Shown here: in pieces, positions 21,004 through 30,520 of the stretch
Numbering within the stretch: the stretch's first letter is position 1
Layout of the letters: each line of letters starts with the position of its first letter
Origin: Rhodocollybia butyracea
Lineage: Eukaryota > Basidiomycota > Agaricomycetes > Agaricales > Omphalotaceae
Reading direction: 5' to 3'
Assembly: GCA_015501585.1 (NCBI GenBank)
Contig: JADNRY010000267.1
Span: forward strand, 21,105 to 85,104
Length of the DNA: 64,000 nt
Notes under the pieces: model-generated
The model's input: the letters and a program-made list of their open reading frames with translations, nothing else
Database searches by the model: none
What the model was told of the DNA's origin: nothing
Program-made: the position numbers and the translations under genes

Positions 21004-22248
21004 GCTGCAGCTGTTATCGGGATCTACTCTTAAGTTTTTTCTACTGTTTTGCTGCTCACTTCTGGCATGAGATTAAGTTACAGCTGGAATGTATCGTATT
21101 CGTTCTGTGAAGCTGGGGAACACAACCAGCTGGGCGGTATCTGGGCGTGTAAGTCATCTCGCAGCGATGTCAAGTTCAAGTTTACTACTTAGGTGTCAAT
21201 AATACATCTGGACTCCAGATCCACAGTCTAATGTACCGTTTCTTCCCAACTGTTCAATGGAAAACTGGCTATCCTAGTCGTGAAGAAATCGTTGATAATA
21301 TAACCTCGATTTCTTTACATATTCCGAACTTTTGTTGTGGTATGTTTTCTGTGTGGCCGTCAATCTGTTCAGATGGAAGTGGGGGCTCTTTGTCTTTTCG
21401 GACTAGGTAAAAGTTTACCGCTGAGTTTCATAGAACAGGAGGATCGGCTGAGGAGAAGTTGAATTGGGAAGCGGAGCAAATCGAGCGTAACGATAAAAGT
21501 AAATAGATAACAAGGTTGTTGTAAGATAGGTTTAGCGCCTATGTTTGATGATATCTGCGGACTACTCGGCCTGTGTGCACTCTTAAACAAACGCCAATGG
21601 CCACTATATATTATCTGGCTTGCCCTATGTTCTCGACCTAAAACCGCCAATCAAATGGTTGTCATCTCAAGAAACCAATTTGAACCAAAGCTTCCCATTC
21701 ACTGATTTAAACAGTGAAACTCTCGACCAGTTCGTTGTCAGAACTTACCCTCAATTTTTGTGGCTTCCAGAGGTAAATTTGCTCGAATCTAGTCAATGTT
21801 GGTTACTGACTGCTTTCCAGTCCATAATGCCCTTGAATTTGACAAGTCGCATCTCCTCTCCCTCACTGCACGTGCTTCCGCGAATAAGTATCATGTCGAA
21901 CTACCAGAAATTCTTGATAACGATGGCGGCGCTGGAGAGATTGAGGAAACAATGATGTGGTTTGCATCGAGCCAGGTGAAGAGCAATGTTGAGGACCAAG
22001 CTGAACGCGAACGGACGCGCTCCAACAGCTCAGAGAATGGTGCTCATAGGAGTCACCTCATAGAAACTCCCATTTGGATGAATAATGATTGGAGGCTTAG
22101 ATGGATAAGGAGAATGGGACGACGCGAGTAAGTCGCTTTACCTATTTCTAACATACACTGAATGTATGTCAGTATAGGCTCAAATACAAATATTGCTCTA
22201 CTTTCTCATCCTTTCGCTTCCTGGACCACAGCCTTTACACCCAGAATC
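21004..22248 (+). other. Possible remnant of a host gene interrupted by LTR elements
   Basis: Frames at 21620-21955 and 21796-22131 on + look coding (for example ALEFDKSHLLSLTARAS followed by an acidic and a Trp/Arg-rich end), and the second runs into a good splice donor (GAGTAAGT, ~22127). The downstream exons would lie beyond the composite insertion that starts at 22249. No family was recognised. Confidence 0.3.
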
Positions 22249-22501
22249 TATAACGCGCCCTATGGGCAAAGTCCTTAGGAACACCGGTGAACACGACAAA
22301 TAGGATACTATTGTGTGTACGACGGTGTAAAAGACTAACTAGACTCTTAAGTAATTGTACAATACTTATAGTAACAGATTTATTATATAATTAATAATAA
22401 ATAGAATGATAAGATAGACCGTTTGGTCTATCGGCGGCGTCTAGGATGACCGTATCGCCGGATATGGTCAGTGGTGATTATGGAGAGGCGGAGGCGTTAC
22501 A
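22249..22501 (-). repeat. LTR copy a of the Gag-only family (253 bp)
   Basis: On the minus strand it reads TGTAACGCCTCC ... GCGTTATA, the same length and sequence as the LTR at 26098-26350. The termini are TG...TA, not TG...CA, in every copy that keeps its end. Confidence 0.85.
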
Positions 22502-22574
22502 CCCTCCCCCACCAGATTAACATCAGGGATGTGAATCAAAAATGGTAATGACATCATCACCATCCAAACCATTG

Positions 22575-23219
22575 TTAATTTGGTTTAACATAGAATGATG
22601 AGGAATAATAGTCCCTCACACCCGTATCGGGTGAATACTCAATAAGGTCAAACTGCCGTGCAGCTTGATGAATGGTCGTTGCTTGGATGCAACGATCAAA
22701 GACACCAATGATGGCGCCTTCAAATGTCCACTTAAGGACAGTGCGGTGTATACCAGTGACTTTGTCGTTATACCAGTCAAGGGCTTTGCCCTTTGGAAAC
22801 ATGCCAAGCACAGCAGTCCGTGTAGCATCGTAATCGTCACCGCACATGCGGTTGACTACCATCCATTGGAGAAGGTCAGATGATTCATCCGACCATGGCC
22901 TGCGTTTGCGGCCTTTGGATTTAGCACTCTTGTGCTTCCTCCCCCCTTCACAGGATTTTTTGCTAGGCGCTTTCGCTCCGGCATTATTGCTTGGTCCTGG
23001 AAAGGACTCAGCAGGTGGAATGTAAAATCGAACCCAGATTTCTCTGGGAGTAGTCAATTTATCAACGGGTATTCCGTCGACATTATATCCCACCATTTGG
23101 TCGGGAAGCCCAGATGGCGTGAATCCGAAATCTCGGAGACTGGTGTTATGTTGGCGTTGAATCGCTATGCAACTCATCCAATCTTTAGCTACTCCCAACG
23201 GAAGCGGCTGTGGTTGCAA
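22575..23219 (-). pseudogene. Deleted Gag of the Gag-only element, minus copy
   Basis: A 214-codon frame nearly identical to parts of the Gag at 24640-25560, with two internal deletions: ~100 codons are lost between SDESSD and LLQWMVVN, and the C-terminus is lost after YYSS, so the frame runs into the 3' UTR. It retains the retrotransposon Gag core (FPKGKALDWYNDKV, WTFEGAIIGVFD, GVRDYYSS). Its basic stretch RKHKSAKSKGRKRRPW is read through a run of six G, showing the ancestral frame that the + copy has lost. Confidence 0.75.
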
Positions 23220-23221
23220 CT

Positions 23222-23433
23222 CGGCGATACGGTCATCCTAGACGCCGCCGATAGACCAAACGGTCTATCTTATCATTCTATTTATTATTAATTATATAAT
23301 AAATCCGTTACTATAAGTATTGTACGATTACTTAAGAGTCTAGTTAGTCTTTTACACTGTTGTACACACAATAGTATCCTATTTGTTGTGTTCACCAGTG
23401 TTCTTAAGGACTTTGCCCATAGGGCGCGTTATA
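23222..23433 (+). repeat. LTR copy b, 5' LTR of the + copy, first 41 bp missing
   Basis: It matches the LTR at 26139-26350 and ends GCGTTATA. The missing 5' end coincides with the junction to the inverted minus copy. Confidence 0.85.
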
Positions 23434-23587
23434 CTTTTTTGAACATCAAAAAATTACTATTGTGTGAATAACACAAAGCTATTAGTTTAACAAGCTAAAA
23501 ACAGTTATACTACCAAGTATAACAACCATTATTCCAACTCACAAACCCGCTCCATTTTTCCGTCCCGCTATATCATTTGCTGTCTCA

Positions 23588-25941
23588 ATGACCTCTCGAA
23601 ATCAACCAGAGAAGTCATATCGGAGTGTGCGCGATCGCGCACCTTCCATTCGTGGTGACGTGTCACCACAATCAATCTATTCAGTCGCATCAGTGACTCA
23701 TTCCGTGCGTGCGTCTGAAGGACGGCACTACAGGCAGGACAAAAGTCCACCTAATGAACAGTATATGACTATTCGTAAGAAACGGCCGACCCGAGAGGGT
23801 TTAAGTGAGATTTCTTCTGCGCTACGAGATGTAGCGGCATCACTCAACAAGAGTACGCAAGTACTCAATCGTATTCTCAATATAACTGAGAAATGGGATG
23901 CATCTAGCATCCAATCTAATGAAGAAAGATCTTCTTCATCGAGAAATAGCAATAGAATCACTATTGCTGCACCCACACCGAGACGGCCTGCTGTCACACC
24001 GCCGGTATTGCACAATGCAGCACCATCTGTTCCTACCGAGGCAAACAACTTGGCACACCAATGGTGTGAGACTGTGCCCAAGGCACCGTCAGTCCAACAA
24101 TCACTGTTGGACAAACAGTATTCACAAGGGATGACCAAGTCACCCCGTCATGTTCCTGTATTCCGACAGGAATACGCACCAGTGTCAGTAAATATACCGA
24201 CACCCATCTAGAGACAGAGTCCCAATGCGGAGGCAGCGTCTCTGACACTGCGAGGTCCCAGGCCATTACCGGTGACCAAATCTTGCTCACCACAAAGCGC
24301 GGTGAACATTAAAAGTGAACTGAAGTTACCTCGTAACTTCAATCAGGAAGTAGCGATACCACCACAGGAAAGTACAATGTACTTCCCTACTGCAAGGGCG
24401 CCAATGGTACCCAATATTATTACACCTCCAGTAGTTGTACCAAACACTACTGGAAATCATTCCAGAATGGGACCGCAACACGGTACCCTTCCGGTAGTTC
24501 CTACTACCATATCCATTGCCCCGGCGACACAAAGTGTTGCCCCTCCGGTAGTACACACTACGGTAAGACTGCCCAAATTGCCGCCCAGCAATACGCCAGA
24601 GCCAAGTTCAATGCCAGTACCAACGGTATTGGCCGAGTTGCAACCACAGCCGCTTCCGTTGGGAGTAGCTAAAGATTGGATGAGTTGCATAGCGATTCAA
24701 CGCCAACATAACACCAGTCTCCGAGATTTCGGATTCACGCCATCTGGGCTTCCCGACCAAATCGTGGGATATAATGTCGACAGAATACCCGTTGATAAAT
24801 TGACTACTCCCAGAGAAATCTGGGATCGATTTTACATTCCACCTGCTGAGGCCTTTCCAGGACCAAGCAATAATGCCGGAGCGAAAGCGCCTAGCAAAAA
24901 ATCCTGTGAAGGGGGAGGAAGCATAAGAGTGCTAAATCCAAAGGCCGCAAACGCAGGCCATGGTCGGATGAATCATCTGACTCTAGTGATACCGAGTCAA
25001 ATACTGACTCTTTGTCTGATGCCTCTTGGCTAGACAAATTTGCTACCCGTAAGGGTAAAATTACTCCTAATGAGCGCCGTAAAATACTGCGTTCACTTGC
25101 ATCTAAGATGCAAGAAACAACAGGTGACGACGAACGTCGTTCCCGATGGAAACACAAGGTACACAAAGTGTACCGTAAACAAATTCGAGATAAGGTAGGG
25201 AATCCTATCCCTCCCATTGAGAGCCGTAAAGCTCTTAAAGTTCCATCTCCGGATGTTGATGTCTTCGAGCGGTGGCTAATGTCACTTCTCCAATGGATGG
25301 TAGTCAACCACATGTGCGGTGACGATTACAATGCTACACGGACTGCTGTGCTTGGCATGTTTCCAAAGGGCAAAGCCCTTGACTGGTATAACGACAAAGT
25401 CACTGGTATACACCGCACTGTCCTTAAGTGGACATTTGAAGGCGCCATCATTGGTGTCTTTGATTGTTGCATCCAAGCAATGACCATTCATCAAGTTGCA
25501 CAGCAGTTTGACCTTATTGAGTATTCACCCAATACGGGTGTGAGGGATTATTATTCCTCACTTACACAATGGGCATCACGGATGCTCCAAACACCGGATG
25601 ATGCAACAATGCGGAAACGGTTCATTGAGGGATTACCCTTCAATATTATCAGGCAACTCATGAACGAGGGGATTGTTCCGGAGTATGCCAAATTAGAAGT
25701 GATGGTCAGAGCTGTCACACGCATTGAGGACCACACGGCCCTCACTAAATATTATGTCTCTTCTATGAATAGAGACGATGAACTTGAATCATCAGAACAC
25801 CCCGATGAGTTGGACACTGAGAACATTAAAAATTACTTATCCTCATTAAGAAATACTCGGAAACTTCCGAGTCTGTGCATTGAACATTCGGACATTTTCG
25901 AATCAAATCATGCTCTAGTGGTACACCCCACTATCGTTTGA
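23588..25941 (+). pseudogene. Gag-like protein of a Gag-only LTR retrotransposon, two breaks
   Basis: This is the only coding content between two LTRs. The frame opens at 23588 (Ser/Arg-rich N-terminus, helical stretch SSALRDVAASLNKSTQVLN), meets a TAG at 24209-24211, continues in the same frame to ~24915, then shifts at a G5 run (24911-24915; six G in the sister copy) to the frame ending at 25941. The C-terminal third is a retrotransposon Gag domain: WMVVNHMCGDDYNATRT, FPKGKALDWYNDKV, GVRDYYSSLTQWASRM, RKRFIEGLPFNIIRQL, then AVTRIEDHTAL. No zinc knuckle, protease, RT or integrase. Enzymes must come from another element; the chromovirus at 48.8-56.8 kb, whose LTRs also seem to end in TA, is a candidate donor (inference). 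Intact length would be ~780 residues. Confidence 0.75.
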
Positions 25942-26086
25942 TTCGGACAAGTCCGAAAATCTCATGCGCCGCATCAATTAATCCCGTACTTGATACGGGA
26001 TCATTCTATGTTAAACCAAATTAAAAATGGTTTAGATGGTGATGATGTCATTACCATTTTTGATTCACATCCCTGATGTTAATCTG

Positions 26087-26097
26087 GTGGGGGAGGG
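26087..26097 (+). other. Polypurine tract of the Gag-only element
   Basis: GTGGGGGAGGG directly precedes the TGTAACGCC start of the 3' LTR, as expected of the primer for plus-strand DNA synthesis. Confidence 0.7.
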
Positions 26098-26350
26098 TGT
26101 AACGCCTCCGCCTCTCCATAATCACCACTGACCATATCCGGCGATACGGTCATCCTAGACGCCGCCGATAGACCAAACGGTCTATCTTATCATTCTATTT
26201 ATTATTAATTATATAATAAATCTGTTACTATAAGTATTGTACAATTACTTAAGAGTCTAGTTAGTCTTTTACACCACCGTACACACAATAGTATCCTATT
26301 TGTCGTGTTCACCGGTGTTCTTAAGGACTTTGCCCATAGGTCGCGTTATA
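26098..26350 (+). repeat. LTR copy c, complete 253-bp 3' LTR of the Gag-only family
   Basis: TGTAACGCC ... TCGCGTTATA. It contains a palindromic segment GATAGACC..GGTCTATC and an AT-rich core. It serves as the reference for copies a, b and d. Confidence 0.88.
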
Positions 26351-27390
26351 TGCTAACACCTGGTAAAGGTGCTTGTGCCGACAAACCTTTCATCGATGAT
26401 GACGCCGAATGGACTGTTAGCACTCCTACGAAGGTCAGGTATTAAAATTCACAATTTCGATGATTTGTCTACATGTGGAGAGCAAGTCCGTAAACATATC
26501 TATAACTGGCAGCGGCGCATCTGCTTCGGACCGTTTGGCTTATCATTACTCGGAATTTCATGAGTTGCACTCAAGCTCGTTCCTAACTATCAAAATAGAG
26601 CTTTCTTTTGTTGTTAAACATTGTTTCCTGAAAATGGAAGAACCAACTGAAAGATCTCTTTCTCGCGGATGGCAGCTAGTGCGCATTTTTGTTTTTACCC
26701 CTTTACGTGCACTGAAAATTAATCGCTTTGTAGACCAGTTGTGGTCAAGGTGGAATGCTAGTGTCAATTCCAGACCACAGACGGGTCCTGACGATCCTTC
26801 CTTCACCCGATGCAGAGAACCGCTATCAATCCAGACAGGGTATGAATAATTGCATTTCTATTCATTGCTGTAGCATCTAACAACATATATATATATATAG
26901 GTTTTATCAATAGGAAGAGAAGGAGCAGGTCTGAGCAGGTACATACAAACTTGAATGACATACTTTCTGCCTACATACTGTCCATGGCTGACAAAAAGTT
27001 TCACTACTCCACTTTGTTTTGAATACTTAACATTTTGAATACTTAACGAGTCATAGAAGATACTCGTTCCCGTTCTCCGCCGAGCGCTTATTGGACGACT
27101 AAATCGAGGCAATCCAACTTCCTAACTTGTTGTTTGTGAGATTCCATCTTTCCAGAGTGTGATAGAACTGGAAAAGTTCTATCACACTGAGTCACAATGG
27201 CAACGCGGTGGAAGGATTTATAAAGTAAGTTGAAAATTTCTCATTCCTCTCACCGCTATGCAGCCACCATGCAACAGCTCAGACACATTGAAGGACAACA
27301 AGTCCGACTGCATCATTGACGCGGCTACAACCGAACTTGCCGAGTAAGTTGGCAGGTTAGTATGTCTTAGCCTTGAGCCACTGACTGGTC
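26351..27390 (+). other. Unassigned, possible host exons
   Basis: Frames at 26369-26849 on + could be downstream exons of the gene interrupted at 22249, but are unidentified. A perfect 14-bp-arm hairpin AGTGTGATAGAACT/AGTTCTATCACACT with a 5-nt loop lies at 27156-27188. Confidence 0.35.
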
Positions 27391-28060
27391 TTGCTATCAG
27401 ATAGGGTGCCTCTGAGCTCCCTTCCATGTACTCCAGCCACTGCCGCCACCTCCGTCGCATTTCCCGCCAACTATAGTTTTACTTACACTGCGGGGGGTAT
27501 TTATCAGGCTCTTGGTTCCGGTAAAGGGCGAACATTCACCTTTATTAAAAACTCGCCTCCAATTGACCCGCCGAATGTGGGATCTGATGGGTCAAGGTTG
27601 TACATTATTTATTGGGGCTTAAACGATTTGGATATGGTGACCCGGGAATGGAAGGAAGTGAAGGATCCATTGGAGCAAAGGAGGCCACTGCTGGATTGTG
27701 TGATGCTGTTCACAAGAGGTTCAATGGAGTTGAGCGGGGAGAAGCCGCTTATGAAGAATGTTGAATGACTGGGGTCCTCGCTGCGGTGAAGAACAAGATG
27801 GATAATGAGAGATTCATTGTCATCAAGGGGAGCAACCTGGTGTCTACACTCGCCAGTATGCAATATTTCTTCTGCTGGGTTCTAGACTAAAATGACTTTC
27901 TTTCTGACAGAACTGTTGTAAGCCGGGGGTTAAAATGGCATGGGGGTGAGATCATCCGTCTAATCGGGACGATAAACGAAGCGGAAGCCCTTTTTGAATT
28001 CCTGAAAGCTGAGGGCGTTGTTGAACCACTTCCTTCGGATTTTTGGTGGGGTATAGCATA
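27391..28060 (+). pseudogene. Unidentified multi-exon gene remnant
   Basis: Coding-looking blocks occur in succession: a region ending YIIYWGLNDLDMVTREWKEV; a shifted block LCDAVHKRFNGVERGEAAYE; then LAAVKNKMDNERFIVIKGSN; then, after an intron-like gap (GTATGC ... CTGACAG, ~27854-27910), RGLKWHGGEIIRLIG and EAEALFEFLKAEGVVEPL to a stop at ~28060. Blocks change frame and a TGA separates two of them, so the gene seems broken. The W-x-V / KRF-x-G / EAAY pattern recalls the RNase H1 N-terminal (viroplasmin-like) domain, a weak resemblance only. Confidence 0.35.
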
Positions 28061-28965
28061 AATGGTTGACCCAATCCCTGCCCAAATGTATCTACGAACA
28101 ATGAATATTTGTACCATAGTTCACTTCAACGCCTTTATCTTTTGTCAAACGATTTTTTGTTTTGTAAATATCCCAGTACCGCCCGAATTCAAATTGTAAG
28201 AAAAGATTTCTTTTCGTGTCACCTGTTTTTCATGTGATCCTTTCTGCTTTGACAATCTCTGTATGTTCGTCCCGGGTTTGTCCTCTGCTGCTAAGCTTTT
28301 ATTTTTCTAACCAACCAACAATTTTTCTGTTCCCGTCAGGCTCAGTGTAAACAGCAAACGGTCTTTTGTCGCATTCCCGACGCATTACAAAGTAAAGTTT
28401 CCTTTCCTCCTATATATGAGCATGCTTATCCGTCTCTCTTATTAGAGCCTACTTTGTGTCCGACAAAAGTGAATCTGTGTGATTGCTTAATTAAATGGAA
28501 ATTTGATTGTTATCGACAAAGAGGCATATCCTGGTCAAAAACGTTCAAGAGTATTCAGGCAGAGATGTGATTCCGCTCCCTGGTATGTACCGTTGCATGC
28601 ATTCCATTTTAGGTTTTCTAATCATGTATAGCTAAGTGTAGAGCTAAGGATCCTCTGAGTGGTTTGATACCTGAGCTTGCCAGATGGCAATACCTCGTGC
28701 GCTATGTATGGCGATGCATTGTCTGAGTTTCAAGTCATCTGTCTGTATATATTTGAGACAATCGAAACAATTGTCAATGCCGCCTAGTGCCTGCCACCAA
28801 TCGTAGATGATCTCGTTCAGACTATAGCAGTAGTAAACGCAAGCCACAACTCCTTTCTTGCCCTTCACTTTTGTCTGCCAACTGGACACTTTCTTTATAT
28901 GGTTATATTAAGCCCTTTTTTTACATTCTGTCAGGACCTTCGCAACTTGAACCTGAACGCCCACT
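28061..28965. other. Intergenic
   Basis: No gene or repeat recognised. A minus-strand frame at 28644-28889 has no known motif. Confidence 0.4.
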
Positions 28966-29430
28966 ATGCCTCCCCTAACTCCGAGAAAACATCTGCATGA
29001 GCCAGAGCCAGAGCCTGCTTCTACTCCAATCCACAATCGCGCAACGACAATGCATGGCGCCACGTCAAGCCACTACGTTCTTGACCGAGCTCACCGGGTC
29101 GCAGAAAAGGAGATGAGGGATAAATATGAAAAAATAGATTTGAGAAATTTCTTGGATTTGTTACCAGAGGCCGAAGGTATGCCGGCGGTAAAGTAAAACG
29201 CTCTGGTGAATATCTCCCAGATGAAAGCGGAAATGCAGCAGTATGCTCCGTTCATACGTCAACTGTTTTTCGTGGAATCGTTATGATATCTAATATTATG
29301 CAGATAACAGCTATGAAAGACTATCTTTCTCCGGAATGGGTGTTTATTAACACATCTAATCACTGTGACGCCTCCTCATTTTCGGCGAAGTCGATCTCTC
29401 TGATCACCTTTGGCCTCAGACCAAACTCAA
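28966..29430 (+). pseudogene. Unidentified coding remnant upstream of copia-2
   Basis: A 76-codon frame (MPPLTPRKHLHEPEPEP, then VLDRAHRVAEKEMRDKYE, NFLDLLPEAEGMP) is followed in another frame by phrases such as ISQMKAEMQQYAPFIRQLF and WVFINTSNHCDASSF. They read as pieces of one host protein broken by indels; a FunK1-type fungal kinase N-terminus came to mind but the match is too weak to name. Copia-2 sequence follows directly. Confidence 0.3.
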
Positions 29431-29431
29431 A

Positions 29432-30520
29432 ATGGACATTGACGAGGAAATGTATGGCTCTGGAGACGAGCGCCTTATTTTCTGGCAAGCTTCCCTTAAT
29501 AGTCTTAAGGAAAAATTCACTGACCAATTGCACTCATTACAACAGATGTTCAATAATATGGCTGGAATATTGAATGGTTCAAATGGACCTTATGTATCAC
29601 ATTCTCCACGCTTCTTGAACTCTGTACCTCCTAGTGAGGGTAAATTAAATAAAATGGTTTCTAATGATGTGCATGGTGCGAATAAGAACCTCAGTCAGAT
29701 ATTTAACACATGGCTGCTTGATTCCGGTGCATCTGGATATTTTACCCCTTATCGGCAAGACTTTGTGTCTTATAAAAAATTCACACATCCGATACCTGTC
29801 CAGACTGCTGACAAACGTACGTCAACCTTTATTGAAGGTGCCGGAACAATCTACATAAGGCATGACAACGGCGAAGGAAAAATCCTCACGACTAAGTTAC
29901 ACCCAGTGTTTTACCAACCGCATTGCACACACCGACTTCTATCTGTTGATTTATTAAATCGACAAGGTTGCTACACAACTATTAACGTTGAGAAATCAGT
30001 TATTCGTAAGATGGATAATGACTCTATAATCATGACCTTATATCCCAATAACAACAGGGATAATATTCACTGGCTAAAGGCCGATGTAGTGAAATCTGAG
30101 ATAGGCATGATATCATCTCCTAATGATTTTAACACCTGGCATAACCGTTTTGCACATCCCGGTGATGTCGTATTATGCAATGCTCCTGGAAATGTCAATG
30201 GACTACCTAAGTTGTCGATACCAGATAAAGAATCTCCATGCAAAGGTTGCACGCTTGGAAAGGCTGCCTCCAAAGCATATCCTAAGTCTGAGAAACGAGC
30301 ATCCAACCCTATGGATTTAATTCACGCAGATTTTGTTGAAATCCCAACCGTCTCTTATCATAAATTTAAATTTGTGATCACTCTGCTGGATGACTGCTCT
30401 TCTCATGCTACTTCGATCATGCTGCGACAAAAATCAGAAGCGTTTCAAGCCTTCAAGGATTTCAAATCTTTGGCTGAAAAACAAACTGGATGCAAACTTG
30501 TGTGTTTCCGCATTGATTGA
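29432..30520 (+). CDS. copia-2: protease and first half of integrase
   Basis: A 362-codon frame. WLLDSGASGYFTPY (residues ~93-107) is a copia aspartic protease active site with its DSGA intact. A GAG-pre-integrase HHCC-type segment follows (WHNRFAHPGDVV, CKGCTLGKA, ~230-283), then the integrase core start with the first Asp in LIHADFVEIP. The frame ends in a TGA at 30518-30520 inside the second catalytic motif (RID-stop-GGEL), a nonsense change, because the integrase sequence continues in the same frame for ~45 codons (to MRHL). The N-terminus is truncated: Gag and the zinc knuckle are absent. Confidence 0.8.
   Translation: MDIDEEMYGSGDERLIFWQASLNSLKEKFTDQLHSLQQMFNNMAGILNGSNGPYVSHSPRFLNSVPPSEGKLNKMVSNDVHGANKNLSQIFNTWLLDSGASGYFTPYRQDFVSYKKFTHPIPVQTADKRTSTFIEGAGTIYIRHDNGEGKILTTKLHPVFYQPHCTHRLLSVDLLNRQGCYTTINVEKSVIRKMDNDSIIMTLYPNNNRDNIHWLKADVVKSEIGMISSPNDFNTWHNRFAHPGDVVLCNAPGNVNGLPKLSIPDKESPCKGCTLGKAASKAYPKSEKRASNPMDLIHADFVEIPTVSYHKFKFVITLLDDCSSHATSIMLRQKSEAFQAFKDFKSLAEKQTGCKLVCFRID

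Larger units (their letters stand above)
22249..26350. mobile_element. Composite of two Gag-only LTR retrotransposon copies, head to head
   Basis: Left part (22249-23219) is a minus-oriented, internally deleted copy with its LTR; right part (23222-26350) is a + copy with both LTRs, its 5' LTR lacking the first 41 bp. They join at ~23218-23222 over a shared CGGC. The outer flanks (GAATC and TGCTA) are not a target duplication, so the unit is not a simple insertion. Only Gag is encoded; no protease, RT or integrase. Confidence 0.75.

Noticed and set aside
22244..26355. Target duplication around the composite Gag-only insertion
   Set aside because: GAATC and TGCTA do not match; the composite is a rearranged structure.
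28966..29430. FunK1-type fungal protein kinase gene
   Set aside because: Only loose resemblance of N-terminal phrases; no kinase motif (HRD, DFG) is present, so left unnamed.
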